This document shows positions 21,776 to 29,658 of a stretch of DNA of 64,000 nt, one piece after another. Source of the DNA: Shewanella corallii (GTDB taxonomy: Bacteria; Pseudomonadota; Gammaproteobacteria; Enterobacterales; Shewanellaceae); the NCBI RefSeq assembly GCF_023349125.1, contig NZ_JAKIKT010000002.1:1-64000 (forward strand). The letters run 5' to 3'. The notes beneath the pieces were generated by a model that worked only from the letters and a program-made list of their open reading frames with translations, had not been told where the DNA came from and searched no databases. The position numbers and the translations under genes are program-made. Position 1 is the stretch's first letter; every line of letters begins with the position of its first letter.

Positions 21776-22948
21776 ATGAAGATAGTGATTGCCCCAGACT
21801 CATTTAAAGAAAGCCTGAGCGCCCTTGAAGTGGCCAGAGCTATTGAGAAGGGATTCAAGCGGGAATTTCCCGATGCGGATTATCAGATTGTTCCCATGGC
21901 CGACGGCGGTGAGGGCACTGTCGATGCTTTGGTTGACGCCACCGGCGGTAAACTGGTCCACCTGGATGTCACCGGACCTCTGGGCAACAGAGTCCAGGCC
22001 AGATACGGCATTCTTGGAGATAACGGTGCCTCCTCAGCCGACAAGATTAACGCTGCGACAGCCATTATTGAGATGGCATCAGCCTCGGGGTTACATCTGG
22101 TACCACAAAACTTGCGAGATCCTTTGCTGACCTCCAGCTTCGGCACAGGCGAACTGATCCGCGATGCGCTGGATAAGGGAGTGCGTCATCTGATCCTCGG
22201 TCTGGGAGGCAGCGCCACCAATGATGGTGGCGCGGGAATGCTGCAGGCGCTGGGAGCCGAACTGCTTAATGCTCAGGGTCAAAGTCTGCCTGCGGGGGGC
22301 GAGGCCTTGTTAGAGCTGGCAGCCATAGATCTCAGTGAACTGCACCCGGCCCTAAAACAAACCCGCATCGATGTGGCCTGCGACGTGGACAATCCTCTGT
22401 GCGGTATTCGCGGCGCATCCCATATCTTTGGCCCACAAAAAGGCGCAACTCAGGAGATGGTACATCTGCTGGATAAAGCCCTGGGGCAATTTGCCCATGT
22501 GGTATGCCACCAATGGCCAGATAAAGCGCCTATGGCCCTGCTTCCCGGCACTGGCGCCGCAGGAGGTATGGGATATGCCATGGTGGCGCTGCTGGACGCC
22601 AGCCTGACGCCCGGCGTGGAATTGGTGATAACCGCACTGGACTTGGATGCCGCCATTACCGGTGCCAATCTGGTTATTACCGGTGAAGGCCGTATCGATG
22701 GGCAGACAGTCTATGGCAAGACGCCTATGGGCGTGCTCAACACCGCCAAACGCCACAATGTTCCCTGCATTGCATTGGCTGGATGCCTTGGGCAGGAAGC
22801 CGACGCCATCAAAGCACATGGTATGAAGGCAATCTTTCCCATAGTGCCCGCCTCCGTCACGCTGGAGCAGGCACTGGCTACCGGTGCTGCCAACCTGGAA
22901 CGCACAGCAGCCAATGTGGCCGGTATGATGCGTTTGGCCCAGTCCTGA
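21776..22948 (+). CDS. glxK: Glycerate kinase (GlxK/GarK family)
   Basis: 390 aa cytosolic kinase that phosphorylates glycerate, feeding it into glycolysis as 2-phosphoglycerate (family 1 enzymes). The start KIVIAPDSFKESLSA and PMADGGEGTVDAL are family signatures. The central GLGGSATNDGGAGML (about residues 142-156) and late VITGEGRIDGQT motif (about 300-311) complete the fold. AGGAAATATC precedes the start. It is the last gene of the glycerate unit and is followed by a terminator. Full length, no anomalies. Confidence 0.95.
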   Translation: MKIVIAPDSFKESLSALEVARAIEKGFKREFPDADYQIVPMADGGEGTVDALVDATGGKLVHLDVTGPLGNRVQARYGILGDNGASSADKINAATAIIEMASASGLHLVPQNLRDPLLTSSFGTGELIRDALDKGVRHLILGLGGSATNDGGAGMLQALGAELLNAQGQSLPAGGEALLELAAIDLSELHPALKQTRIDVACDVDNPLCGIRGASHIFGPQKGATQEMVHLLDKALGQFAHVVCHQWPDKAPMALLPGTGAAGGMGYAMVALLDASLTPGVELVITALDLDAAITGANLVITGEGRIDGQTVYGKTPMGVLNTAKRHNVPCIALAGCLGQEADAIKAHGMKAIFPIVPASVTLEQALATGAANLERTAANVAGMMRLAQS

Positions 22949-22969
22949 ACCACTACTTACGCTCTTTCT

Positions 22970-23008
22970 AAGCCCGCCCTTTAAATTCAAAAGGATGCGG
23001 GCTTTTTT
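22970..23008 (+). terminator. Intrinsic terminator of the glycerate operon
   Basis: AAGCCCGC (22970-22977) and GCGGGCTT (22997-23004) with a 19-nt loop, followed by T residues. Confidence 0.75.
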
Positions 23009-23125
23009 ATTTACCGCCACGGAAACTTGCCGCATGAATGACCATGCAGTAAAGTTGCAACATTTTGACAATCGCCCTTCCCCCTGATAAATCAAGGGCT
23101 GGAACATATAATTACAAGAGCATTG

Positions 23126-24787
23126 ATGACGCCAAAACAACTCCGTCACGCCACGGCCTCTGAAGCTGCGCTGATGCGCGTGTTCACCGTGCCGGAAGAG
23201 CCAGAATCCACTCTGGGACAGATAGAGAGCAAGCTGTCCCGGGATCTTGCGGGTTTCCTGCAGGAAAGCATCGCCGCGCTGGAAAAGCCGCTGTCAGAGG
23301 TGGAAAAAGACTTCCAGCGTCATACTATTCCCGAGCAGCCCAGATTTGTCTCCGATTACGTCGACGAGATGATGCAGAATCTGGTGGCCCACTCTGTGCA
23401 CACGGCCGCACCTTCTTTTATCGGGCATATGACCTCAGCGCTGCCCTACTTTGTGCTGCCACTGTCCAAGATGATGGTAGGCCTGAACCAGAATCTGGTA
23501 AAAATAGAAACCTCCAAAGCCTTTACTCCACTGGAGCGTCAGGTGTTGGGGATGATGCACCATCTGGTCTATGGCAGAGATGAAGGCTTCTACAAGAACT
23601 GGCTGCACAGTGCCAATCATGCGCTGGGAGCTTTCTGCTCCGGCGGCACAGTGGCCAATATTACAGCTTTGTGGATTGCCCGTAATAAATTACTTGGCCC
23701 AAAAGGCAGCTTTAAAGGTATCGCCAGAGAAGGCCTGCACCGCTCACTCAAGCATTATGGCTGGGATGATCTGGCGATTCTGGTGTCACAGCGGGGCCAT
23801 TACTCCCTGGGGAAAGCGGCCGATCTGCTGGGCATTGGCCGCAGTAATATTTACACAGTACCAACCGATGCCAATAACAAGGTAGATATGGCCGCTATGC
23901 GTGCCAAAGCTGCCGAGCTGAATGCCAGAAATATCAGAGTTATGGCGATTGTCGGCGTCGCCGGCACCACAGAAACCGGCAATATCGACCCACTAGCAGA
24001 ACTTGCTCAGTTGGCTGCCGAGCTTGAATGTCATTTCCACGTGGATGCAGCCTGGGGCGGTGCAACTTTGCTGTCCAACAAATACCGTCATCTTATGACT
24101 GGTGTAGAACTGGCTGATTCGATCACCATTGATGCCCACAAGCAGATGTATGTGCCCATGGGCGCAGGTATGGTGCTGTTTAAAGACCCCGCCTCTGCCG
24201 GCAGTATCGAGCATCACGCCGAGTATATTCTACGTAAAGGTTCCAAGGATTTAGGCAGTCAGACGCTGGAAGGATCCCGCCCGGGAATGGCGATGTTGGT
24301 GCACGCCTGTCTGCAGATTATCGGCCAGCAAGGCTATGAAATTCTGATTAACAACAGTCTGGAAAAAGCCAGATTCTTTGCTGATGCCATTGATGCCCAC
24401 CCGGACTTTGAACTCACCAGCCATCCCGAACTGTGCCTGCTCACCTACAGGTATGTGCCAGCCCAGGTGCAAGAAGCAATGGCTCAGGCCAGAGCAGAAG
24501 GGAATGCCGAGCTGCTGGAGCAATTTAACTCTCTGCTGGACAGCCTCACCCGCTTCATCCAAAAAAGCCAGCGTGAACAGGGTAAGTCTTTTGTCTCCCG
24601 TACCCGGATTCCCGCACAACTCTACCCCGACCGTAAAACCACGGTATTCCGTGTGGTATTGGCCAACCCACTGACCACAGAGGCCATTCTTGAAGAGGTA
24701 TTGGCTGAGCAGGGCGAGATTGCCGCCCGCAGTCGGCAGAATCTCACCAAGCTATTAGCACTGGCCACCAGAACATCGGTAGCCTGA
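23126..24787 (+). CDS. panP: PLP-dependent aspartate 1-decarboxylase, PanP type
   Basis: 553 aa group II PLP decarboxylase. The PLP Lys is in DAHKQMYVPMG (about residue 336), with HVDAAWGG upstream contacting the cofactor and FCSGGTVANITAL forming the phosphate-binding region. The long N-terminus and the SLTRFIQKSQREQ C-terminal region fit the PanP subfamily, which makes beta-alanine for pantothenate in organisms that lack PanD. Older annotations call these glutamate decarboxylase. The ATG at 23126 follows an in-frame TTG; AAGAG lies upstream. Monocistronic, closed by a bidirectional terminator. That PanD is absent from the genome cannot be checked here. Confidence 0.85.
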   Translation: MTPKQLRHATASEAALMRVFTVPEEPESTLGQIESKLSRDLAGFLQESIAALEKPLSEVEKDFQRHTIPEQPRFVSDYVDEMMQNLVAHSVHTAAPSFIGHMTSALPYFVLPLSKMMVGLNQNLVKIETSKAFTPLERQVLGMMHHLVYGRDEGFYKNWLHSANHALGAFCSGGTVANITALWIARNKLLGPKGSFKGIAREGLHRSLKHYGWDDLAILVSQRGHYSLGKAADLLGIGRSNIYTVPTDANNKVDMAAMRAKAAELNARNIRVMAIVGVAGTTETGNIDPLAELAQLAAELECHFHVDAAWGGATLLSNKYRHLMTGVELADSITIDAHKQMYVPMGAGMVLFKDPASAGSIEHHAEYILRKGSKDLGSQTLEGSRPGMAMLVHACLQIIGQQGYEILINNSLEKARFFADAIDAHPDFELTSHPELCLLTYRYVPAQVQEAMAQARAEGNAELLEQFNSLLDSLTRFIQKSQREQGKSFVSRTRIPAQLYPDRKTTVFRVVLANPLTTEAILEEVLAEQGEIAARSRQNLTKLLALATRTSVA

Positions 24788-24794
24788 TGCCAGT

Positions 24795-24834
24795 CCAATA
24801 AAAAGACGGTGAGCAATCACCGCCTTTTTATTGG
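24795..24834. terminator. Bidirectional terminator between panP and the esterase gene
   Basis: CCAATAAAAAG (24795-24805) pairs with CTTTTTATTGG (24824-24834), with an inner CGGTG/CACCG stem. It serves two convergent genes. Confidence 0.85.
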
Positions 24835-24892
24835 ATATTCAATTCCAGTCGTCAGTCTCAAACACTCGGTTCATACTGTAACCAGGCTAATT

Positions 24893-25993
24893 TCAAAGTT
24901 TCTCCAACCCAGCTTCAAAGACTTCCAGGTATTGGCTATTGTTTTGTTTCGCCAATGCAACCGCCTTTCGCATATAGCCAAGCGCCTGCTCTTTGTCACC
25001 TGTGAGTGCCAGCGCATCTGCCATCGCTTTATTAGCCCACGGAGAGCGCGGATAGATCTCCAAATAGACTCTGGCGCCCGCCAGAGCTTTGGCCGGGTCT
25101 TTTTTCACATCAATAATTTGCTGTATTGGCTGGCCAATTTGCCACTCCGCACCTTTTACCCTGGTGCCGTATCTGGCGTTAAGCTGCTTGAAGTGACTTT
25201 TAAACACTCCCGGGTTAGCCACCACCTCATCAAACTCCAACAGCCAATCATTAAATTGACTTCGAAAGGCCAGGATCTGCGACAGCAGCGGCGTGGTCAT
25301 ATGGTCTTCATCGGGCAGGTCATAGGTCTCAATATCGGGATAAACCGCCATCAACTTCTCCAGGTACGCATCATAGGCCTGTTTCTGCCGCCCTTGCTCA
25401 TTGGCCAGACTTAAAAAGATATAAGGCTTGTGGCTGGAGTCTGTGGCTGAAATGCTGTTAACCAAAACCTGCTCATCCCACCACAGCGACGGGCTGAACA
25501 GATGATAGGCATCAAACAGCTCTGGGTTCTGCTTAAGCACATACGCGCCAAACAAGCCGCCCAATGAATGACCGGCCAGCATGTCATAGCCTGACGTCCG
25601 GAAGCCTTGATTAATTGCAGGCATCAGCTCCTGTTTCAAAAAGCTAAGATAGGTATCAGCCTGACCAGACACTCTTGAGCTTTGTTTATCCCGGGTCGGC
25701 GTGAAGAACTTAAATCTGTCGACCCCGGGGATGGCTACCACCAGGATTTCCGGCATCACATCAGTGGATTCAAGGAACTTTGCGTTGATGGCGGTATGTT
25801 CACCATGCTGAGCACCATCAAGTACATAAAGCACAGGGTAGACCTGATCTGTAGCAGTATCATAGGAGTCAGGTGTAAACACTTCGACTTTCAGGCTGTG
25901 GCCAAGTGCATTGGACTCAATATCCATCAAGACACCAAAAGCATTTGGCAAACATGCGATCGAAAACAAAACCAGTAATGCAATTCTTTGCAT
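24893..25993 (-). CDS. Exported alpha/beta-hydrolase esterase with C-terminal helical repeats
   Basis: 366 aa. A signal peptide (cleavage near NAFG) leads to an esterase domain of the Fes/IroE/esterase-D type: LYVLDGAQH, then nucleophile Ser in AGHSLGG (about residue 143), and a late acidic/His pair in LPDEDHMTT (about 225-233). The last 70 residues (PAKALAGARVYLEIYP to the end) look like two TPR-like helical hairpins. The frame opens at 26002, but the ATG at 25993 has AGGGG 9 nt upstream and gives a cleaner signal peptide. Substrate unknown; periplasmic ester hydrolysis is likely. Divergent from the EIIC-EAL gene. Confidence 0.85.
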   Translation of the reverse strand: MQRIALLVLFSIACLPNAFGVLMDIESNALGHSLKVEVFTPDSYDTATDQVYPVLYVLDGAQHGEHTAINAKFLESTDVMPEILVVAIPGVDRFKFFTPTRDKQSSRVSGQADTYLSFLKQELMPAINQGFRTSGYDMLAGHSLGGLFGAYVLKQNPELFDAYHLFSPSLWWDEQVLVNSISATDSSHKPYIFLSLANEQGRQKQAYDAYLEKLMAVYPDIETYDLPDEDHMTTPLLSQILAFRSQFNDWLLEFDEVVANPGVFKSHFKQLNARYGTRVKGAEWQIGQPIQQIIDVKKDPAKALAGARVYLEIYPRSPWANKAMADALALTGDKEQALGYMRKAVALAKQNNSQYLEVFEAGLEKL

Positions 25994-26178
25994 AGCTAAC
26001 ATCCCCTGTCGTATTTCAGCGTTCCCTGAACCTCTATCCTACGGGGCCACTAAATCATAAAGCAAACACCAAAGGGGATTACCCTGAAGATTAAATTCAG
26101 GTTAATTAGACAAACAGGTCATTTTTAAATAACAACTCAACTGTATAATTTCAGCTTTGCTTATTCTGGCCTGATTAT

Positions 26179-28179
26179 ATGCGAGCGTATTTACGTTTAA
26201 ACAGCAGTAATTTCTTTTTGGCAGCCAGAGAGTCTTTCATTGCATTGCTGCCCTTTATTCTAATCAGTTCAAGTGTTTCTTTGGTTGAAATTTTGCTGAT
26301 TGCCTTCTTCCCTGGATTCGCTGACAGCAAGCCCATTGGCGCCCTTGAGAGTTTTTCCCTGACCCTGAATTTCGCCTTTCCTTTGGTGGTGATGGTGTCT
26401 TTGTCTGTTCACTTTGCCAAGTATCTCAGACAGTCTCTGCTTGGTGTTGTGACCTTATCTTTAATGGTACTGCTGGCGTTGCATGCCCATATTCAACCCG
26501 GCAATCCTTTCATCGATTACGCGCCAGAAATATTGAATGACCCCAGAGTATTTATTCTCCCCGTTACAGCGGCTTATACCCTTAAATGGCTGACAGGTAT
26601 CAAGCTGTTTAAGCTGTCCCGTAAACATGGATTGAGTTCATATCTGGCGTTGCACCTTAACCTGGCAGTCCCCATTGCCCTTGGATTTATATTCTTGCTG
26701 GTGCTTTTTACCCTGCTGGCTATCTCTCTGGAGGGAGTGGAACAGGCATTGAGAGCTAATCTGCAAACCATGTCGCCCCGGGAACAACTATTGGGACTGA
26801 GCGGAGTACGACTGGTTTTCTGGAGTCTGGGTATTCATGGCGACAGCGCGTATATGCTGTTCCCTCATGTCGTTCAGGAGATGCAACCTGTGGCAAAGGG
26901 GATCAGTAATCGTAACTTTATCGATCTGGTCGCCGGTATCGGTGGCAGTGGGGCAACACTGTCGCTTGTTATCGCAATTTTCTGGCGTGGAAAGGGACAC
27001 AGTCTCAAGGTCGCCAAAGTAGCCGCGCCTTTTTCATTGTTCAACCTCAATGAGCCCCTGCTTTATGGCCTGCCAATCGCCTTCAACCCTCGATTGATGT
27101 TGCCTTTTATGTTGGTACCTTGCGTCAACATACTGCTGACTTATCAGGCTCTGGAGTGGGGCTGGTTGAGCTTTAATGGTCAGGCTTTTCCCTGGATAAC
27201 CCCGCCTTTACTCAATGCCTGGTTAATCAGCCACAATATGACGGTTGTGCTGTTTCAGCTGCTATTAGTCGCTATAGGCGTGTTTATCTACCTGCCTTTC
27301 GTTCGGGCTTCCATATGGGAGACAGTATCCGACCATCATCATAATGACGTCGTCAAGAGGCTAACCATGGGAGAGGAGCTTGATTTACAGGCGGAGTCCA
27401 ATTACGTCCATGAGCAATTCTCCAGGCTGGCAGATAATCGTCGGGTTCATAATATTGTCCAGCGGGTATTGGCTGGCGATTTGCAGGTCTATTTTCAACC
27501 CAAGCTGAATCTCAATCGAAGAGAGGTGGTGGGGTTTGAGGCACTGATCAGGCTAAAGGAGCAGGATGGTAGTATTTCCAAGCCCTTTTTTATCGATGCG
27601 TTTCAACGATGTGGTTATGCTTCGACGCTGGACAGATATGTCATTACTTCGGTTGCTGAAACCTTGGAGCAATGGGCAGCTGATGGCTTTACCCCTGTCG
27701 TAGCCATCAATCTGGATCCATCCAGCCTGGTGAATGATGAGATCATCTTGCTGCTGAAGAGCTCGCTTGGGGCGAGAGCACAACAGATAGAGATAGAGAT
27801 ACTCGAAACAGCTGTGATGGATGATGTTGAAAAGGTAAACCAATGTCTCGCTGTACTGAAGGATATCGGATTCCGATTCCTGCTGGATGATTTTGGCACT
27901 GGATACTCCAGCCTTGGGGTACTGACTCAGCTGGACGTCGATGGGGTAAAGCTGGACCGAAGCATATTAACTCAGGCCTGCGATGGTAAAGGGGAGCTTT
28001 TATATCGTCAGATCTGTCAGCTATGCCAAAGTCAGGATCTGCAGTTGGTTGCTGAAGGGATAGAAACCGAAGAGGAAGAGAGATTTGTTTGTCAGGCTGG
28101 TGTTAACTACGTTCAGGGATGGCGTTACGCCAAAGCGATGCCAGCGAATGAAGCCAAACGGTTTGTTCTGGACAAATAG
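26179..28179 (+). CDS. PTS EIIC-like membrane domain fused to an EAL c-di-GMP phosphodiesterase
   Basis: 666 aa. Residues 1-380 resemble the cellobiose-type PTS EIIC transport domain (about ten membrane segments, with LWSLGIHGD-like FWSLGIHGD near 215 and FNLNEPLLYGLP near 289). No EIIA or EIIB domain is present. From about 420 an EAL domain follows with catalytic features intact: EALIR, INLDPSS, EILE, DDFGTGYSS, KLDRS, AEGIE and YVQGW. It should therefore hydrolyse c-di-GMP, with the EIIC part acting as a membrane sensor for a sugar or related ligand (inference). No strong ribosome binding site is seen before the ATG. It is transcribed alone. Confidence 0.9.
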   Translation: MRAYLRLNSSNFFLAARESFIALLPFILISSSVSLVEILLIAFFPGFADSKPIGALESFSLTLNFAFPLVVMVSLSVHFAKYLRQSLLGVVTLSLMVLLALHAHIQPGNPFIDYAPEILNDPRVFILPVTAAYTLKWLTGIKLFKLSRKHGLSSYLALHLNLAVPIALGFIFLLVLFTLLAISLEGVEQALRANLQTMSPREQLLGLSGVRLVFWSLGIHGDSAYMLFPHVVQEMQPVAKGISNRNFIDLVAGIGGSGATLSLVIAIFWRGKGHSLKVAKVAAPFSLFNLNEPLLYGLPIAFNPRLMLPFMLVPCVNILLTYQALEWGWLSFNGQAFPWITPPLLNAWLISHNMTVVLFQLLLVAIGVFIYLPFVRASIWETVSDHHHNDVVKRLTMGEELDLQAESNYVHEQFSRLADNRRVHNIVQRVLAGDLQVYFQPKLNLNRREVVGFEALIRLKEQDGSISKPFFIDAFQRCGYASTLDRYVITSVAETLEQWAADGFTPVVAINLDPSSLVNDEIILLLKSSLGARAQQIEIEILETAVMDDVEKVNQCLAVLKDIGFRFLLDDFGTGYSSLGVLTQLDVDGVKLDRSILTQACDGKGELLYRQICQLCQSQDLQLVAEGIETEEEERFVCQAGVNYVQGWRYAKAMPANEAKRFVLDK

Positions 28180-28182
28180 AAA

Positions 28183-28300
28183 CCGGTTGAACCCACGATA
28201 AACGACTCTGCTGATGTGCCGTCGGGAACCGTTTGGTTCAAAAAAACGCCCGATTGGGTTGGACGGCACAATCTCATTGGCCTATCGTGGAGCTAACTGG
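28183..28300. repeat. Nested inverted-repeat element between convergent genes
   Basis: Three concentric arms: CCGGTT/AACTGG (28183-28188, 28295-28300, one mismatch), CCACGATA/TATCGTGG (28193-28200, 28283-28290, perfect) and GTGCCGTC/GACGGCAC (28216-28223, 28262-28269, perfect). Two small inner hairpins sit inside (GAACC/GGTTC and CCC/GGG). The element fills the whole gap between the EAL gene and the WYL regulator gene. It has no typical T-run, so it is not an ordinary terminator. Confidence 0.65.
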
Positions 28301-29012
28301 ATTTATCAGAGTGCAGGTTAAAGCTGCAATCCTCTTCATATTTCGCCTCCATCTGTGCGATATAATCAGAGAGTTCCTGCCCCGGTATTACGGGAAAGGG
28401 CTTCACCTGCACTGTCAGCTCCTGAATACGATCAACCCGGAAGTTACGGAAGGCATTGCGCAATAAACACCAACTCAGCAGTGTCCAGGTGCCACGCCAG
28501 AAATAGATCGCCAAAGGGTGGATCTGCCGCTCACTGTCCTGCTTTTCGGCATCCCGATAATTCATCAACACAGGGTGTCTTTGCTGACAGGCCAGTCTAA
28601 GTGGGTCGAGAAATTTAAACTCATCCTGATCTATGTAAAAGTCAGGAGAGAACATCAAAGAGTGGTAGCCCCGAAGACGCTCCGGCAGCACAGCTTCAAC
28701 CTTGATCAACGCCTGTCTTGCTGCACTGCCCAGCGATTTACCGCCCCAGGTTTCCACCATTCGCATCCCTACCTGTATCGCCTCCAGTTCTGCCTCATTA
28801 AACATCAAAGGCGGGATATTGGCTTCCTGCCTGAGCAGATAGCCCACTCCCGCCTCGCCTTCAATAGGCACGCCGGACAGGCACAGATCCTGAATATCGC
28901 GATAAACAGTGCGAACCGATACCTCCAGCCTGTCAGCCAGTTGCTGCGCCGTAGTCAGGCGTCTGTGCCTGAGGATTTGTACTATCTGAAACAGTCGGTC
29001 AGCGCGTCGCAT
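28293..29012 (-). CDS. HTH-WYL transcriptional regulator (YafY/DeoR-like)
   Basis: 239 aa. The N-terminal winged helix (residues 1-55: RADRLFQIVQIL, then SVRTVYRDIQDL as recognition helix) is followed by a WYL domain (about 135-215) with the FWRGTWTLLSW strand at the WYL position. Family members sense small ligands or nucleic acid and usually act as repressors of adjacent genes. GGAG precedes the ATG. The VOC-family gene lies 94 bp upstream on the same strand and may be part of the same unit or a target. Confidence 0.88.
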   Translation of the reverse strand: MRRADRLFQIVQILRHRRLTTAQQLADRLEVSVRTVYRDIQDLCLSGVPIEGEAGVGYLLRQEANIPPLMFNEAELEAIQVGMRMVETWGGKSLGSAARQALIKVEAVLPERLRGYHSLMFSPDFYIDQDEFKFLDPLRLACQQRHPVLMNYRDAEKQDSERQIHPLAIYFWRGTWTLLSWCLLRNAFRNFRVDRIQELTVQVKPFPVIPGQELSDYIAQMEAKYEEDCSFNLHSDKSS

Positions 29013-29106
29013 TGGGGCTCCGTTTACTCATAGCGATTCCGATAACTCACAGTCTGATTAAATTGTACATAAACTCAGGCATCAACAAGCCAGTGTCAGC
29101 TCAACA

Positions 29107-29490
29107 TCAGGCTTCCATTGACCACAGGCCAACCTTGTTGCCCTCACAGTCCTTGAAGATTGCGATATGGCCGCATTCACCGTCTTTAATTGGCATTGGT
29201 GGCAACAAAATCTCTATTTCACCCTGCTCCAGTCTGGCCACCGCCAGAGACACGGGTTTTCCCAGATGCAGATAAACCAAAGAGCCCGCCATGGAGGGTG
29301 TCATCATGTCACATTTCACCAGAGCAACGCCTGCTCCCTGTTGATCTTCCTGTTCAATCAAAGCCATCTCCATCCCCTCCATAGACTCATGCCTGAAGGT
29401 CAGCCCCAAATGCTGTTGATAAAATTTAACGGCTCTATCCATATCTGCCACTGGGATCTCTCCCCACACCAACACTGCTTGTTGCAACAT
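29107..29490 (-). CDS. VOC-family (glyoxalase/dioxygenase-like) protein
   Basis: 127 aa, single vicinal-oxygen-chelate module: first beta-alpha-beta-beta-beta unit from VLVWGEIPVADMDRAVKFYQ, second from SLVYLHLGKPV to HIAIFKDCEGNKVGLW. This DPEGN-like ending (KDCEGN) is typical of small VOC proteins related to bleomycin resistance and glyoxalase I. The first metal-ligand position seems not to be His or Glu, so a binding role rather than catalysis is possible. AGGAG precedes the ATG. It lies just upstream of the WYL regulator on the same strand. Confidence 0.85.
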   Translation of the reverse strand: MLQQAVLVWGEIPVADMDRAVKFYQQHLGLTFRHESMEGMEMALIEQEDQQGAGVALVKCDMMTPSMAGSLVYLHLGKPVSLAVARLEQGEIEILLPPMPIKDGECGHIAIFKDCEGNKVGLWSMEA

Positions 29491-29597
29491 AGCTTTTCTC
29501 CTTTTCTGTCGCCGGAATTGGCGATGGAAAGAGCATAAGCCGGGGCTACTGACAGCATAGTGTCAGTAGTGATGAATGACTGCTTCTTAAGATATAA

Positions 29598-29621
29598 AAA
29601 AGCCCTGCGTACCGGGCTTTT
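29598..29621 (-). terminator. Intrinsic terminator of the phosphohexomutase gene
   Basis: AAAAGCCC (29598-29605) and GGGCTTTT (29614-29621). On the minus strand a T-run follows. Confidence 0.8.
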
Positions 29622-29658
29622 ACTTTATAAGCTGAAAACAAGAATAAGGCAGCGCCAT

